64,000 nt of DNA from Cognatiluteimonas lumbrici (GTDB taxonomy: Bacteria > Pseudomonadota > Gammaproteobacteria > Xanthomonadales > Xanthomonadaceae), in contig NZ_ML636798.1 in assembly GCF_006476065.1 (NCBI RefSeq), forward strand, positions 1,996,207-2,060,206. Direction: 5' to 3'. The position numbers and the translations under genes were made by a program. The notes under the pieces were generated by a model that had not been told where the DNA came from, did not search any database, and worked only from the letters and a program-made list of their open reading frames with translations. This document shows, in pieces, positions 63,912-64,000 of this stretch (its first letter is position 1; the number at the start of each line of letters is the position of its first letter).

Positions 63912-64000
63912 CGCGAAGACCTCTTGATTCCCCATTGGCGACTTTACCCCAAACCCGGTACTCGCCAAGTGCAACCCCCGTCACACCCAGGCATTCCCTT
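63912..64000. promoter_or_regulatory. upstream region of pilB with an inverted repeat
   Basis: TTGGCGA (63935-63941) and TCGCCAA (63962-63968) are inverted around 20 bases containing GGTAAAGT-like sequence on the minus strand. No confident sigma-54 or sigma-70 promoter is seen. No coding start is visible in the last bases of the window. Confidence 0.35.

Noticed and set aside
63912-64000. Sigma-54 promoter for pilB or a divergent pilA
   Set aside because: No TGGCAC-N5-TTGC match is present; only a TTGGCGA/TCGCCAA inverted pair is seen and the pilA start would be outside the window.

Overview
The window is about 64 kb of very GC-rich chromosome from a gammaproteobacterium of the Xanthomonadaceae/Lysobacteraceae type (Luteimonas, Lysobacter or a close relative). 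The basis is the GC-rich third-position bias, the gene order (a complete dcw division cluster running into lpxC, dciA, an M23 peptidase, secA and a Nudix-ThiE fusion; pilD-pilC-pilB; lptF-lptG-RDD-xerD-dsbC), an H-NS of the small xanthomonad type, and dense GTAGGAGC-type REP palindromes. This assignment comes from reading alone; no database was searched. Almost every base is core chromosome. No phage, insertion sequence, tRNA, rRNA operon or CRISPR array was seen.

Layout. 1-5.9 kb: a queD fragment, a small unknown ORF convergent with an AraC-type regulator, H-NS, proS, a DUF4124 secreted protein, then pssA-holD-rimI. 5.9-15.3 kb: valS-holC-pepA on the minus strand and, divergently, lptF-lptG-RDD protein-xerD followed by dsbC. 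Both accessory clamp-loader subunits, chi (holC) and a short psi (holD), are therefore present. 15.3-25 kb: purL, two glycosyltransferase-like genes, pyrF, ettA and a YeiH-family permease. 25-31.6 kb: glyA-nrdR-ribD-ribE-ribBA-ribH-nusB-thiL, a one-carbon, riboflavin and thiamine cofactor block with many start/stop overlaps. 31.6-36.5 kb: an SGNH hydrolase, an FAD-linked oxidase, yraN, lpoA and divergent rsmI. 36.57-36.94 kb: RNase P RNA on the minus strand.

37.2-52.7 kb is an uninterrupted dcw cluster: mraZ, rsmH, ftsL, ftsI, murE, murF, mraY, ftsW, murG, murC, ddlB, ftsQ, ftsA, ftsZ. It is headed by a good sigma-70 promoter with MraZ-like boxes, and most junctions are ATGA or similar overlaps. 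These genes make the peptidoglycan precursor from UDP-MurNAc-peptide to lipid II and the septal machinery that uses it. They are followed by lpxC (lipid A), dciA (helicase loader), an M23 LytM peptidase, secA and a Nudix/ThiE fusion. The window ends with coaE and pilD-pilC-pilB of type IV pili.

The unusual content is in small repeats rather than whole genes. REP palindromes supply the stop codons of several genes. One REP pair is translated in frame inside murF and a different family inside valS. A 7-bp tandem repeat sits inside purL. A second inverted-repeat family brackets pyrF and recurs next to rnpB. The lpxC-dciA gap holds an array of short hairpins whose stems vary in a compensatory way. 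An intrinsic-terminator-like hairpin lies between a likely promoter and secA. I found no convincing new multi-gene system.
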